Shown one piece after another: positions 16,347 to 24,381 of a stretch of DNA of 27,804 nt (within the stretch, counting starts at the first letter, position 1; the number at the start of each line of letters is the position of its first letter). Where the stretch lies: positions 1 to 27,804 of the IMG/VR virus record IMGVR_UViG_3300021368_000012. One strand, 5' to 3'. The stretch comes from a virus. A program made the translations under genes and the position numbers. Under the pieces are notes generated by a model. That model saw only the letters and a program-made list of their open reading frames with translations. It was not told the DNA's origin and did no database searches.

Positions 16347-17591
16347 ATGGCTAGAACAGATATTGCAGGACTCCTTACAGGCGTACCTAGCGGTGGTATT
16401 GATCCAATGGCTGTAGGAGGCACTCCTGCACAACAGAGGTTAGCCTTTGGCGCACAACGCGCACAAGGACTACAACGCGCTGCTCGTGGTTTAATGGGAC
16501 AAGACACTAGAACTCCGTCAGAGCAACTACAGATGGCTATGGCGCAGTTGGACATGTCTAACCCTGATGACCTACGTAAGATTGCTCAGATACAACAAGC
16601 TACTGGCGACTTAGCAGGTGCTGCACAGACTGCGGCCAGGATTAAGCAGATGCAACAAGAAGAAGCATCTATTAAACAAACTTTAACGACTAGACAATCT
16701 TTAATATCTCGTTTGTCTCAAGATAAAAAATATGAAAATGTTATTCCTTTAGTTGCTTCAGGTGTTTTTGATAATAATTTTGCTGAGTTGTTGCCTATGT
16801 TAGCTCCTGAAGAAAAAGGTGTAGAGTTAAGTAAACCTTTTGCAGGTGAGCATAACGGTACTCCTATTATGTTGTCTGTCAAAAGCGAACAAGGGAAGGA
16901 CGATGTAGTTGTAAATGCTTTAACTCAAGAACCTGCACCTGCGGGTACTACTATAGATAAAAATGGTACATCAGTAGAAGTAAACTTAGGTCAAGAAGGA
17001 AGAAGCGCGTTTATAGAAAAACTAGGCGAAAAAAGAGCAGGAAGTCTCATAGATCAGTTTGAAGACGCTAAAGCAGCTTCTTTAAAAAGCGATGTTATAG
17101 ACACGCAATGGGATACAATAAGCCAAGGCGCAGGTATTCTAACAGGAACAGGGGCTGAGATAAAACTAGGCGCAGGTAAATTATTAAAAGCTGTCGGTCT
17201 AATAAGCGGTGAAGGAGAAGAATTAATAAGCAATACCGAAACATTTATAGCTAATGCAGGTAATCTTGTTGCTGAAGTTATTAAAGCGTTTGGCGCAGGT
17301 ACTGGTCTTTCTGACGCTGATAGGGAGTTTGCTAAAGGAATTGTAGGCGGTACAATAACTCTTGATGGTGAGTCTTTAAAGAGACTTATTAAGTTACAAG
17401 CTAGAGCAACTAGGAAAAAGATACAAGAGCATAATAAACAAATAGCTAAATTAGGTGGAGAAATAGCTCAATTTGGAATGACTGTGGATGTTCCTGAATT
17501 TGCTTGGGCTTATGACCAAAAGCCTAAAGTAGATGCTGAAATTCAGAAACTTATTGATTTATACACACCAAACTCAGGAGCGTCTAGATAA
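16347..17591 (+). CDS. Internal virion / DNA ejection-type protein 2
   Basis: The 414-residue protein is helical, with a Gln-rich basic N-terminus (residues ~25-60, including AQQRLAFGAQRAQG) and a middle region of mixed structure. The C-terminal segment has FGAGTGLSDADREFAKGIVG (about 311-330) followed by a charged coiled coil. That GTGLSDADREFA pattern is one I recall from phage proteins annotated as DNA transfer or internal virion proteins. Base composition changes inside the gene: up to about 16670 it resembles the GC-richer gene before it, after that it is clearly AT-rich, which suggests a mosaic join. The ribosome site AAGGAG precedes the ATG. Confidence 0.65.
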   Translation: MARTDIAGLLTGVPSGGIDPMAVGGTPAQQRLAFGAQRAQGLQRAARGLMGQDTRTPSEQLQMAMAQLDMSNPDDLRKIAQIQQATGDLAGAAQTAARIKQMQQEEASIKQTLTTRQSLISRLSQDKKYENVIPLVASGVFDNNFAELLPMLAPEEKGVELSKPFAGEHNGTPIMLSVKSEQGKDDVVVNALTQEPAPAGTTIDKNGTSVEVNLGQEGRSAFIEKLGEKRAGSLIDQFEDAKAASLKSDVIDTQWDTISQGAGILTGTGAEIKLGAGKLLKAVGLISGEGEELISNTETFIANAGNLVAEVIKAFGAGTGLSDADREFAKGIVGGTITLDGESLKRLIKLQARATRKKIQEHNKQIAKLGGEIAQFGMTVDVPEFAWAYDQKPKVDAEIQKLIDLYTPNSGASR

Positions 17592-19333
17592 TGGCTGAAT
17601 TAGACCCTGTATTACAACAAGCGGCAGATGCTTTAAAGGCAGCACACGCAGCTGGTGATGCTGAAAACGCTCAAAAACTTGCTAATTATATTAAAAACTA
17701 TAGCCCCGCGCCTGTTATAGATACTGCTGTAGAAGAGCCTGTTGGTTATCTAGATCAGCTTGCTACAATTCCTGATTTAATTCCTGACGCTGTTAATAGT
17801 TTTATGGAGAGTTTTGACGAAAGAGTTGAGTCAGCTAGGGGAACACAGCAAGCAGTGCGTGAAGGTAGAGTTCTGCCTGAAGTAGGAGCTACCATGAACA
17901 CAGTAGCATTAGGTTTCGGAGTTCCTATAGACGTAATAGCAGAAACAATAGGCACAGGAGTTAAAGGAGTCAGTCTGTTAATTCCTGACGCTATGGAAAA
18001 ACCTGTTGTTAATGCTTTTGCAACAGCAGTTAATACTGTATTAAGCACTTCAGCAGGACAACTAGCTTTACAGGCTTTGGACGGAGGAACAGAAGAGTAC
18101 CAAAGACTAAAAAAAGAAAACCCTGAAACATTTAAAGCAATAGAAGCCGCTGTAAACATACCTTTGCTTTTAGGGCCTAGCGTGTTTTCTAAGCCTGTGT
18201 CTAATTCAATAGGTTCGGCAGGGACTAGAATTGTAAACACTAGTGATAAAAAAATAGCTCAAACAAAAGAAAAGTTTGTTAATGACCTAATAAAACCAGT
18301 ACAAACAAAAAAGGTTTTAGAGGAACAGCTACCAAGAACAAGGGTAGAAGGTGTTTTACAGAAAGCTGTAGTAGAGTTAACTCCTGATGAGAAGGAGATG
18401 TCTGTACTATTACAAAACATTCCTAGCGTGTCTTACGGTAAAACTTTAAAACATAATGGGATTGTTATTCGCAATAATATATATAAAAAAGCAGACGATC
18501 TTATTAAAAAACTAGATAAGCAAGAAAAAAACAGAATAGCTGCTACAGGAGCTACTGGTCGTATTGATGTACAACAAGTATCTGACCGTTTAATAAAAGA
18601 CGTACAGGATTTAATTGAGACTAATCCTTTAATCAAAGGACAAAAACCTTTACAGGACACAGCTAATGCACTGCTAAATAAAACTTTACAGCTTTTAAAA
18701 GATAAGCCTTTAACTCCTGCAAATGTTTTAAGAGTTCGTCAAGACTTAGATAAGTTTATCTTAAAAAACAAAGGTAGTGTGTTTAACGCAGCAGACGAAA
18801 ATGCTTTGAGTGTTCCTTTCAGAACAATTAGAGAAACTTTAAACAGTGTTGTTGACGAGGCTGTGCCAAGCGCAGGAGTTAAAAAGTCTCTTAGAGAACA
18901 AACGCTGATGTACAGAGCGTTAGATAACATAAACCCTAAAGCAGCGGAAGAAGCCGCGACAATACTAGGAAGAACAGTACAGAATATAACCAAAGTTCTT
19001 CCTTATGATAGCCAAAGAGGGCTTTGGTTAGCTAATGCCGCAATGTTAGGAACAGCAGGGACTGCTTTGTCTTTTCCACAGTTGATACCGTACATGGCAG
19101 GTGGTTTAGCTTTGACAGGACTAAGCAGGGTCACTATGGGATCTGCTGCTCCTGCTAGAGTTAAAAAGTTATTTGGTCAATTATTACAAGCTACGGATAA
19201 AGCAATTAAAACTTCAAAAGACACTACAATGATAAAACAGTTACACGCTGATAGAATCTATATTGCTGATGCTTTAAAAGGATTGGCGACAGAAGAGGAA
19301 GAAGACGTACCAGAGTTACTTGCTAGACCATAA
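17591..19333 (+). CDS. Internal virion / DNA ejection-type protein 3
   Basis: The 580-residue protein begins with an Ala-rich helix (QQAADALKAAHAAGDAENAQ, residues 9-28), a motif seen at the N-terminus of several phage internal proteins. Amphipathic and hydrophobic stretches follow at ~105-185 and a membrane-capable stretch lies at ~487-510 (MLGTAGTALSFPQLIPYMAG). The central part (200-480) is Lys-rich and helical. Membrane-active regions in a late virion gene fit a role in crossing the host envelope. It ends just before the bidirectional terminator and shares the TAATG junction with the previous gene. It is AT-rich with many Lys AAA codons. Confidence 0.65.
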   Translation: MAELDPVLQQAADALKAAHAAGDAENAQKLANYIKNYSPAPVIDTAVEEPVGYLDQLATIPDLIPDAVNSFMESFDERVESARGTQQAVREGRVLPEVGATMNTVALGFGVPIDVIAETIGTGVKGVSLLIPDAMEKPVVNAFATAVNTVLSTSAGQLALQALDGGTEEYQRLKKENPETFKAIEAAVNIPLLLGPSVFSKPVSNSIGSAGTRIVNTSDKKIAQTKEKFVNDLIKPVQTKKVLEEQLPRTRVEGVLQKAVVELTPDEKEMSVLLQNIPSVSYGKTLKHNGIVIRNNIYKKADDLIKKLDKQEKNRIAATGATGRIDVQQVSDRLIKDVQDLIETNPLIKGQKPLQDTANALLNKTLQLLKDKPLTPANVLRVRQDLDKFILKNKGSVFNAADENALSVPFRTIRETLNSVVDEAVPSAGVKKSLREQTLMYRALDNINPKAAEEAATILGRTVQNITKVLPYDSQRGLWLANAAMLGTAGTALSFPQLIPYMAGGLALTGLSRVTMGSAAPARVKKLFGQLLQATDKAIKTSKDTTMIKQLHADRIYIADALKGLATEEEEDVPELLARP

Positions 19334-19335
19334 CA

Positions 19336-19371
19336 AAAAAGCCCTATGTAGTCATCTACATAGGGCTTTTT
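19336..19371. terminator. Bidirectional terminator between the converging gene blocks
   Basis: A perfect 16-bp stem (19336-19351 with 19356-19371) closes a TCAT loop. The stem has a GC-rich core and five A at one end and five T at the other, so both strands show a hairpin followed by a T run. It lies three bases after the last rightward stop and 14 bases from the last leftward stop, exactly where the two transcripts meet. Confidence 0.95.
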
Positions 19372-19385
19372 AGTACCTACAACAT

Positions 19386-21266
19386 TTACACTATCTCACA
19401 CGCACCACCTACACAGGCCAACTCCTGGCTACCTGTTGTGTTGTCATCCTGCTCAAACTGTTCCAGAGCAGACCACTCTACATTCACTGGCATAGCCGCA
19501 AGTAACTCCTCATACTTCTCAGCGTCTATGTCCTCATACGGAGCTTGTTGATATACATGATCGCTATACGGCAACAGACTAATACCACTACACAGATCAA
19601 AGTTATCCCATATCCACTGTGCAACTTCCAAGAACTCATCGTCTGTATAATAAACAGTAATGCTTGGTTTATGTTCACACCAATGGTTCTGGTAGGCTTT
19701 CCACAGCTTTAACTGCTCCATAGCACCTACTTGTTTAACTGTGGTGCAACCCTGTGGAGACTTGACAGGAAAGCTGAACACCAATGACGCTTGACTCATC
19801 AGGTCTTGCTCTACTGGGAATCCTGCTGTTTGCATAAACTGTGCAAGTGGGTCTTTCTTGTCACTACGTACTCTGCGAATGTAATGCTCAGAGAAGCGAG
19901 GATGGATGCCACTAGCAGAATCGACAAGCTGAGATACAGTACCGCTTGGCTTAACACATGTAATAGCCGCAGACTGATTAATCCCAAGTTTAGCCGCCCA
20001 CTTCTCGTTAGTTTTAACAGCAACGTCACGTATCTGTTCAAGCCACTTCTCCAAGTCAGGTGATTCGCCTTTGCTCAACAGGTAGTGATCCATGATGCCT
20101 GTCATGCTTACGCCTAGCAATGCTTCCTCTTCCGTATTTCTCTTCCATACATTCCGTAAATAGCGGAAGTCTGTCAACGTAGCCTGTAGTGTACCAATGA
20201 TAGCCGCTACCTCTGCCTTCTTCTTCAGCGTGTCTAGGTCATCTTCAGGACGCACTACAATCTCTGACAGGTTACAGAACTGATTACTACGTAGGATGAT
20301 TTCAGAGCAAGGGTTAGTACCAAAGTCCTGCTCAGGGTCACGCCTACCGTTACGTCCTGCAATCTTCTGAGCAGCAACTCGACTAAAGATACCACGCTCT
20401 CCTGCCTTGCTCTCGTACATGTTCTGCATCTCTGCCAAGAAACTCTCAAAGTCTGGCTTCTCAGTGTACGCCACAGAGTTGTTAGCAAGCCTACGCTGTC
20501 CTTCTGTGTCCCACCAGTTGCCATTTTTAGCCTTAGCCATGCGTGGATCTGACAAGTTAGACAGGCTAATCAGGGCTGACCTACGCACACCACCAACGAC
20601 TACAATGTCTGCAATCTTACAGCATACATCATGGCACTCAATAGAGGTTAGCTTACGTCCTGCTGACTTCTGGAATATGCCTACACAGAAGTGAAACAGA
20701 TCATCAAGAGGCTCTGGCCCACTAGCACGTCCACCGAATGTCTTTAGCCTAGCACCAGACTCTCGTATCTTGCTCATGTCCCACTTGGGTATCTTACCTG
20801 CGTACAGCAGACTGATTAGCTCACGGAACGCAGAAGCCCAACCAATCTTGCTGTCAGCTACGACAATGGTGCTGTCGCTAGGGTGGAACTCTTCAGCAAC
20901 GATGGGTAGTTTGTTAATGAAGTTACGCTCAACGCTGAAGCCTACGCCTGTACCGCACATCAGAACATACATCAACTCGTCAAAGCTACGTGGTGAGTCA
21001 ATGTGTAGGTAGCTACAGTTAAACCCTGCTACGTTGTCTTTAGCCAGTGCAGCCCCTGCTGTCATCATACAGCGCATAGAAGGCATTACATCCAGGTGTA
21101 GGATAGCTTCTTTGAGTAGGTTATAGTCTTTACCTTTTAGCTGTCCACGTTCTTTAAAGAAGTCTACATAGCGTGTGACTGTCTCTTCCCAAGTCTCTCG
21201 TCTACCTTCCTCTGGCAACCAACGAGCGTACCTGCTCTTGTGTATAAACTGCTGATACTGATCCAC
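19386..21266 (-). CDS. nrdJ: Adenosylcobalamin-dependent (class II) ribonucleotide reductase, monomeric type
   Basis: This enzyme reduces ribonucleotides, probably triphosphates, to deoxyribonucleotides for phage DNA synthesis, with vitamin B12 coenzyme as the radical source. The 626-residue product aligns by motif with the Lactobacillus leichmannii enzyme: C84 (NCSYLH), the radical Cys C320 in NPCSE with N318 and E322, and C331 eleven residues later, the same spacing as C408-C419 there. The C-terminal CVGGAC (C618/C623) is the CxxxxC pair that takes electrons from thioredoxin. It is shorter than the 739-residue bacterial enzyme. The start is a GTG at 21266 overlapping the previous TAG. It is the last gene of the leftward operon. 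Confidence 0.95.
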   Translation of the reverse strand: MDQYQQFIHKSRYARWLPEEGRRETWEETVTRYVDFFKERGQLKGKDYNLLKEAILHLDVMPSMRCMMTAGAALAKDNVAGFNCSYLHIDSPRSFDELMYVLMCGTGVGFSVERNFINKLPIVAEEFHPSDSTIVVADSKIGWASAFRELISLLYAGKIPKWDMSKIRESGARLKTFGGRASGPEPLDDLFHFCVGIFQKSAGRKLTSIECHDVCCKIADIVVVGGVRRSALISLSNLSDPRMAKAKNGNWWDTEGQRRLANNSVAYTEKPDFESFLAEMQNMYESKAGERGIFSRVAAQKIAGRNGRRDPEQDFGTNPCSEIILRSNQFCNLSEIVVRPEDDLDTLKKKAEVAAIIGTLQATLTDFRYLRNVWKRNTEEEALLGVSMTGIMDHYLLSKGESPDLEKWLEQIRDVAVKTNEKWAAKLGINQSAAITCVKPSGTVSQLVDSASGIHPRFSEHYIRRVRSDKKDPLAQFMQTAGFPVEQDLMSQASLVFSFPVKSPQGCTTVKQVGAMEQLKLWKAYQNHWCEHKPSITVYYTDDEFLEVAQWIWDNFDLCSGISLLPYSDHVYQQAPYEDIDAEKYEELLAAMPVNVEWSALEQFEQDDNTTGSQELACVGGACEIV

Positions 21267-21610
21267 TAGTTATTCTCCTCTGTTACCATTGCTGTTAGTT
21301 TGTTTAAGTACCAACCTGCCTTCTGTAAGTCCTGTACCTGCTTACCTTTGTACTCGTAACGCCACAGATACTTCATGCAGTTGCCCTTGAGGTAGCCTTT
21401 GAATGCAACACTGGACATGGACTCCTCTATTGCATCAATACACTCTATGTTGCCTGTGTTGTAGTGGCTAGGGTTATTCACTGGGTCTATCTCTTTAGCT
21501 TCTTCTTCAGCCAACTGTTGCCACTTCTCTAGTCCTGTCTTTACTGTCTTCTCGCTGTAGTCCTTGGTTACTCTGTCCCACTCAGCGGGGCTTACGTCAT
21601 TGAGTCTCAT
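21266..21610 (-). CDS. DUF3310 protein (114 aa), nucleotide kinase-associated type
   Basis: The C-terminal half carries the DUF3310 pattern: NNPSHYNTGNIECIDAIEES (about 45-64), then YLKGNCMKYLWRYEYKGK (73-90) and KAGWYLNKL. This family is common in phages and is sometimes fused to nucleotide kinases ("protein of unknown function in nucleotide kinases"). The N-terminal 40 residues are a charged extension. Being coupled to the ribonucleotide reductase gene, it may act in nucleotide metabolism; this is inference. Its ATG overlaps the end of the 55-residue gene upstream. Confidence 0.82.
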   Translation of the reverse strand: MRLNDVSPAEWDRVTKDYSEKTVKTGLEKWQQLAEEEAKEIDPVNNPSHYNTGNIECIDAIEESMSSVAFKGYLKGNCMKYLWRYEYKGKQVQDLQKAGWYLNKLTAMVTEENN

Positions 21611-21764
21611 GTTTAAAATCCTCTGCTAATTCTTCAAATCTGTCGTTGATGCGATCACTAAACTTGTTGACTAACTCTTCTGAGCTTATATCTAATATCT
21701 CTATGATTGTTAGCTCGTCTAGCATCGACATCTTCTCTAGTAATTCATAGTAGGTTAGAGGCAT
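21597..21764 (-). CDS. Small acidic helical protein (55 aa)
   Basis: The frame runs from ATG at 21764 to TGA at 21597-21599, with GGAG eight bases upstream of the start. It begins one base after the metallophosphoesterase stop and overlaps the DUF3310 start by 14 bases. The product (MPLTYYELLEKMSMLDELTI and on) is acidic and helical and has ILDISSEELVNKFSDRI. I recall similar small proteins with an EILDI...EEL motif in replication regions of other phages, function unknown. Without it there would be an unusual 155-base gap in an otherwise gap-free operon. Confidence 0.7.
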   Translation of the reverse strand: MPLTYYELLEKMSMLDELTIIEILDISSEELVNKFSDRINDRFEELAEDFKHETQ

Positions 21765-21765
21765 C

Positions 21766-22533
21766 CTAGTCTCCGTACTTCTCTCTCAAGTAGTTTATAC
21801 TAACAGGTAGCTCATCACAACCACCGTCTTTAACCTCATTAAGCATCCATATCCCTGACCAACTGCCATTAGTCTGTGGGTTAAGGTAGTCTTCATCGTG
21901 CTGATAGAAGATACCAGAGAACAGTCCTAGCATATTAGTACCATCAGCCTTCCTAGCATAGGCAATGTCCCTGTCCTGTACGTGTCCCATCACACACGAC
22001 ATATACTTCTTCTGTAGCATCAGCTTTGCACTGCTTACTGGTCTGCCCATAACACCACTGGTGAAGTAGTGGGCATAGGCTATGTCGTCAATGATGACAG
22101 GCTCCAGGAATGGATAAACTTCCCAACCAAACTCTTCTAGCTGAAAGTCTTTGTAGCTAATTAAACCGTCTAGCTTAGGGTCTGCATTGGTTGCTCTTTC
22201 TATGCGGTTCTCGTGGTTGCCTAGAGTGAACACTAGTCTAGGATTCCAACGCTTGTCTTTGTTGCGTATCAGGCGGTTCTGCTCATCCTTGATAGGACGC
22301 ATGAACATCTCCATAGCAGCAACACCTGCTTCTATGTCGTTGGTGTAGCGTCTGCCTTCAAAGCTACGAGTGCCTACATCGTATGATGAGAGACTAGGTA
22401 GATCAAACCAATCACCTATCATCACAATAACGTCAGGCTTCTTGTCTACAGCGTACTGCCCTGCCCATCGTAGATGCTCTATAGACTGGTCTGGCTTTAC
22501 TTGCGTGTCTGGTATTACTAAATGTTTAGTCAT
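21766..22533 (-). CDS. Calcineurin-like metallophosphoesterase
   Basis: The 255-residue protein has the metal-binding motifs of the family in order: PDTQ (D9), GDWFD (40-44, D41), GNHE (105-108), H155 in AHYFTSG, and GHVQ (183-186). The family cleaves phosphomono- or diesters with two metal ions. Phage members of this size are often found next to replication genes, and their substrate (nucleic acid end, nucleotide or cyclic nucleotide signal) is usually unknown. The first codons overlap the end of the previous gene. An anti-defence role against nucleotide signals is possible but not supported by anything specific here. Confidence 0.85.
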   Translation of the reverse strand: MTKHLVIPDTQVKPDQSIEHLRWAGQYAVDKKPDVIVMIGDWFDLPSLSSYDVGTRSFEGRRYTNDIEAGVAAMEMFMRPIKDEQNRLIRNKDKRWNPRLVFTLGNHENRIERATNADPKLDGLISYKDFQLEEFGWEVYPFLEPVIIDDIAYAHYFTSGVMGRPVSSAKLMLQKKYMSCVMGHVQDRDIAYARKADGTNMLGLFSGIFYQHDEDYLNPQTNGSWSGIWMLNEVKDGGCDELPVSINYLREKYGD

Positions 22534-22846
22534 TAAAAGATTCCTCTGCTAAATACCACGTAACACACTTTCTGTTGCATGAACTACATACACGAGCTAG
22601 TCCTTGCTTGGCTAGCCCTAAGTTTTTTAAATCAGGCAATCGTCTGCTGAATATCTGACGCTGTTGATACATATCTCCCTCAGACAAATCAGCCAGTTCT
22701 CTGCTTGTCAGTCCTTGATTATCAACTAAAATGTCATACACCATCGCTCTTTGTGTATCCATAGCACCAGAACTAAACATCTGTTGTGCTGCTAATTTAC
22801 TTGTTTCAGGGTCAGTTGGTCTGTAAAACATCTCTACTTGGTTCAT
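22526..22846 (-). CDS. Winged-helix-like protein with C-terminal Cys cluster (106 aa)
   Basis: The N-terminus has DPETSKLAAQQM (about 12-23), then a helix-turn-helix-like stretch (~33-75: RAMVYDILVDNQGLTSRELA continuing to RRLPDLKNLG). The C-terminal end has three Cys (C87, C90, C94) and ends in a VTWYL strand. This plan, a winged helix for reading DNA with a short Cys-rich wing, is seen in small phage proteins that may regulate transcription or help recombination or replication. The gene overlaps both neighbours by a few bases. The exact family is not recognised. Confidence 0.65.
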   Translation of the reverse strand: MNQVEMFYRPTDPETSKLAAQQMFSSGAMDTQRAMVYDILVDNQGLTSRELADLSEGDMYQQRQIFSRRLPDLKNLGLAKQGLARVCSSCNRKCVTWYLAEESFND

Positions 22847-23220
22847 TTTTTACGCCTCTTACGTTCTGCGTTAGTCTTAGCAGTGTGGCACTTGTGACAC
22901 AGTACTTGATACCCTTCAGCTTCTATGAACATTCTTTCAATGTAGGTGTTCCAATCTACAAAGCCTACTTCTGGATCTACTACTGGGTCTATGTGGTCTA
23001 CTGCTGCGTTATTACGTCTACGCTTCTTTCCTTCTAGCGGTGGTAGTGTAGCGGGAGAGCCTTTGCCACACTTGGCACACTTATAAACTCCCCTAGCTAC
23101 TCTAGCCGCTGACTTAACATCGTGCTTTACACCCCACTTAGCGTGAGCCTGACGGAGTGCGGAGACGATAAAGGAACGAAAACGTGCTTCTGTCCATCTA
23201 CCGTTATTCCTTGTCTTCAT
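22843..23220 (-). CDS. HNH endonuclease
   Basis: I place the start at the ATG at 23220 (125 aa), which has GGAG five bases upstream and gives MKTRNNGRWTEARFRSFI, the usual start of this type. An ATG 18 bases upstream (23238) is possible. Counting from the upstream Met, zinc-binding pairs are C54/C57 and C114/C117, and the ββα-metal motif has DHIDP (H82), N97 and H118 (CHKCH). HNH nucleases of this size in phages process recombination or packaging intermediates, or are free-standing homing enzymes. Its place inside the replication operon, overlapping the exonuclease gene, makes a replication or recombination role more likely. The C-terminus is very basic. Confidence 0.85.
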   Translation of the reverse strand: MKTRNNGRWTEARFRSFIVSALRQAHAKWGVKHDVKSAARVARGVYKCAKCGKGSPATLPPLEGKKRRRNNAAVDHIDPVVDPEVGFVDWNTYIERMFIEAEGYQVLCHKCHTAKTNAERKRRKK

Positions 23221-23896
23221 TGAAGCTCCATACCTCACCTTCGTAGCGTCTTAGCCAGAGCATCCTACCATTCTCTATCACTCTGGCCTCGTCACCATCG
23301 TACATCTCTACGCATTTGTCATAGAGTTCCTTCTCTGTAACACAGTCCTTCAATATCTTCTCTGACTTCTTATCGCCAATACCTTTGATACCTATGATGT
23401 TATCAATCCTGTCACCCATCAGTATCTGGCGGTAGAAAAAGCGTAAGCCGTCCTCTGGCTTTACATAGTACTTGTCCTGCTTTACAAAGTTGTAGTGCCA
23501 TCCTGGTATCTGGTCAAAGTCCTTGTCTAACGTAACCATGATAGCCTTGTCACCATGCGCTGTTGCCTGTATAGCTATGGCATCGTCTGCCTCTTCTCCT
23601 TCAGTAACTACAGCAGCCCATTTGTCGATAAGGTGTTGGCGTAGTGCCTGAATATGCACTGGCTTTGCCTTATCTTTTCGGTTTCCTTTGTATTCAGCAG
23701 TGACGGCATATTCCTTGCGGAAGTTTCCTTTGCCAGTGAGATACAGAACATAGTAGTCTGTTTCCTCGTCTACGTTTAGCTGTAACAAGATGTCGGAGAT
23801 GAAGCCATCGATGGTGCTGATGGCTGTCTTCTCTGATTCCTCGTTGCATGACCAACCTATGCGATAGACTAGAATGTCTGCATCAATTAAAATCAC
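23204..23896 (-). CDS. 5'-3' exonuclease of the FEN/T7 gp6 type
   Basis: The 230-residue protein has the acidic metal-binding residues of flap and 5'-3' exonucleases: D5 and D7 (LIDADIL), E101/D104/D105 (GEEADDA), D124/D126 (LDKDFD), and D162/D165 (GDRIDN). A helix-hairpin-helix follows (IKGIGDKKSEKIL, 170-182). In T7 the equivalent enzyme removes RNA primers, degrades host DNA and makes ends for recombination. The start is GTG at 23896 and overlaps the SSB stop by four bases (GTGA), which suggests coupled translation with SSB. Confidence 0.92.
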   Translation of the reverse strand: MILIDADILVYRIGWSCNEESEKTAISTIDGFISDILLQLNVDEETDYYVLYLTGKGNFRKEYAVTAEYKGNRKDKAKPVHIQALRQHLIDKWAAVVTEGEEADDAIAIQATAHGDKAIMVTLDKDFDQIPGWHYNFVKQDKYYVKPEDGLRFFYRQILMGDRIDNIIGIKGIGDKKSEKILKDCVTEKELYDKCVEMYDGDEARVIENGRMLWLRRYEGEVWSFNEDKE

Positions 23897-24306
23897 AACG
23901 CTTCGCCTAAGTCCACATCAGCTACGTCAGCACCGCCACCATAAGGAATGAGGTCAGTGACTACTAGCTTTAGCAGTGTAGGGCTACGTCCCGCTTGACC
24001 CGCAGGAGACTTCCAATCGTAGTAGCTTACTACTGCTTTGGCTTTAGAACCGTTGCCTACTAGGATGCCTTTGATCTCAGCACCGTCAGTGTCGTAGATG
24101 CGGATAGGGTGGCTAGACTTGGCGGTGATAAAGTCACCTTGGCCGTCTTTGTTTCGCACACTCAAGCCCATCATCTCCAGTGCCTCTACTGCTGCCTTGG
24201 ATAGGTTAGCTAAGTCTACTTGGTACTTACCTGACATACGGTTTACTTCAGTCAGACTAGACCACATCATGTCTGCGTTGATTGTTACTGGTTTTGCTTC
24301 ACTCAT
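23893..24306 (-). CDS. Single-stranded DNA-binding protein, T7 gp2.5-like
   Basis: The 137-residue protein has the conserved core of small marine phage SSBs: SGKYQVDLANLSKAAVEALE (about 25-44), a β-barrel middle with VRNKDGQGDFITAKSSHPI (about 50-68), and LVGNGSKAKAVVSYYDWKSP. It ends in an acidic tail (DVADVDLGEAL). Acidic tails of this kind bind polymerase and helicase in T7; T7 gp2.5 ends in Phe, while this one ends in Leu. It is the first gene after the strong leftward promoter, as expected for a protein needed in large amounts. The start is ATG at 24306. Confidence 0.85.
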   Translation of the reverse strand: MSEAKPVTINADMMWSSLTEVNRMSGKYQVDLANLSKAAVEALEMMGLSVRNKDGQGDFITAKSSHPIRIYDTDGAEIKGILVGNGSKAKAVVSYYDWKSPAGQAGRSPTLLKLVVTDLIPYGGGADVADVDLGEAL

Positions 24307-24330
24307 ACTAATTACCTCTTGGTTGTTTTA

Positions 24331-24344
24331 GATCACAACTGATC
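24331..24344. promoter_or_regulatory. Dyad GATCA-N4-TGATC at the start of the SSB transcript (possible operator)
   Basis: A five-base inverted repeat with a CAAC spacer covers about +2 to +15 of the transcript expected from the promoter at 24352-24381. A binding site here would control initiation. It contains two GATC sites, so Dam-type methylation in the host could also affect it. The symmetry is short and could be chance. Confidence 0.3.
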
Positions 24345-24351
24345 TACATAT

Positions 24352-24381
24352 ATTATACCATGAATGGTACGGATTTGTCAA
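24352..24381 (-). promoter_or_regulatory. Consensus sigma70 promoter for SSB and downstream genes
   Basis: On the minus strand TTGACA (24381-24376) and TATAAT (24357-24352) match consensus fully with an 18-base spacer, and TGG before the -10 gives the extended form. The -35 box overlaps the TGA stop codon of the polymerase gene. It boosts SSB, exonuclease, HNH, phosphoesterase and ribonucleotide reductase independently of the polymerase transcript. Confidence 0.88.

Noticed and set aside
17755-18240. 161-codon minus frame antisense to the third ejection-type gene
   Set aside because: Composition is Ser/Thr/Pro/Leu without domain pattern, and the rightward gene is coupled to its neighbours.
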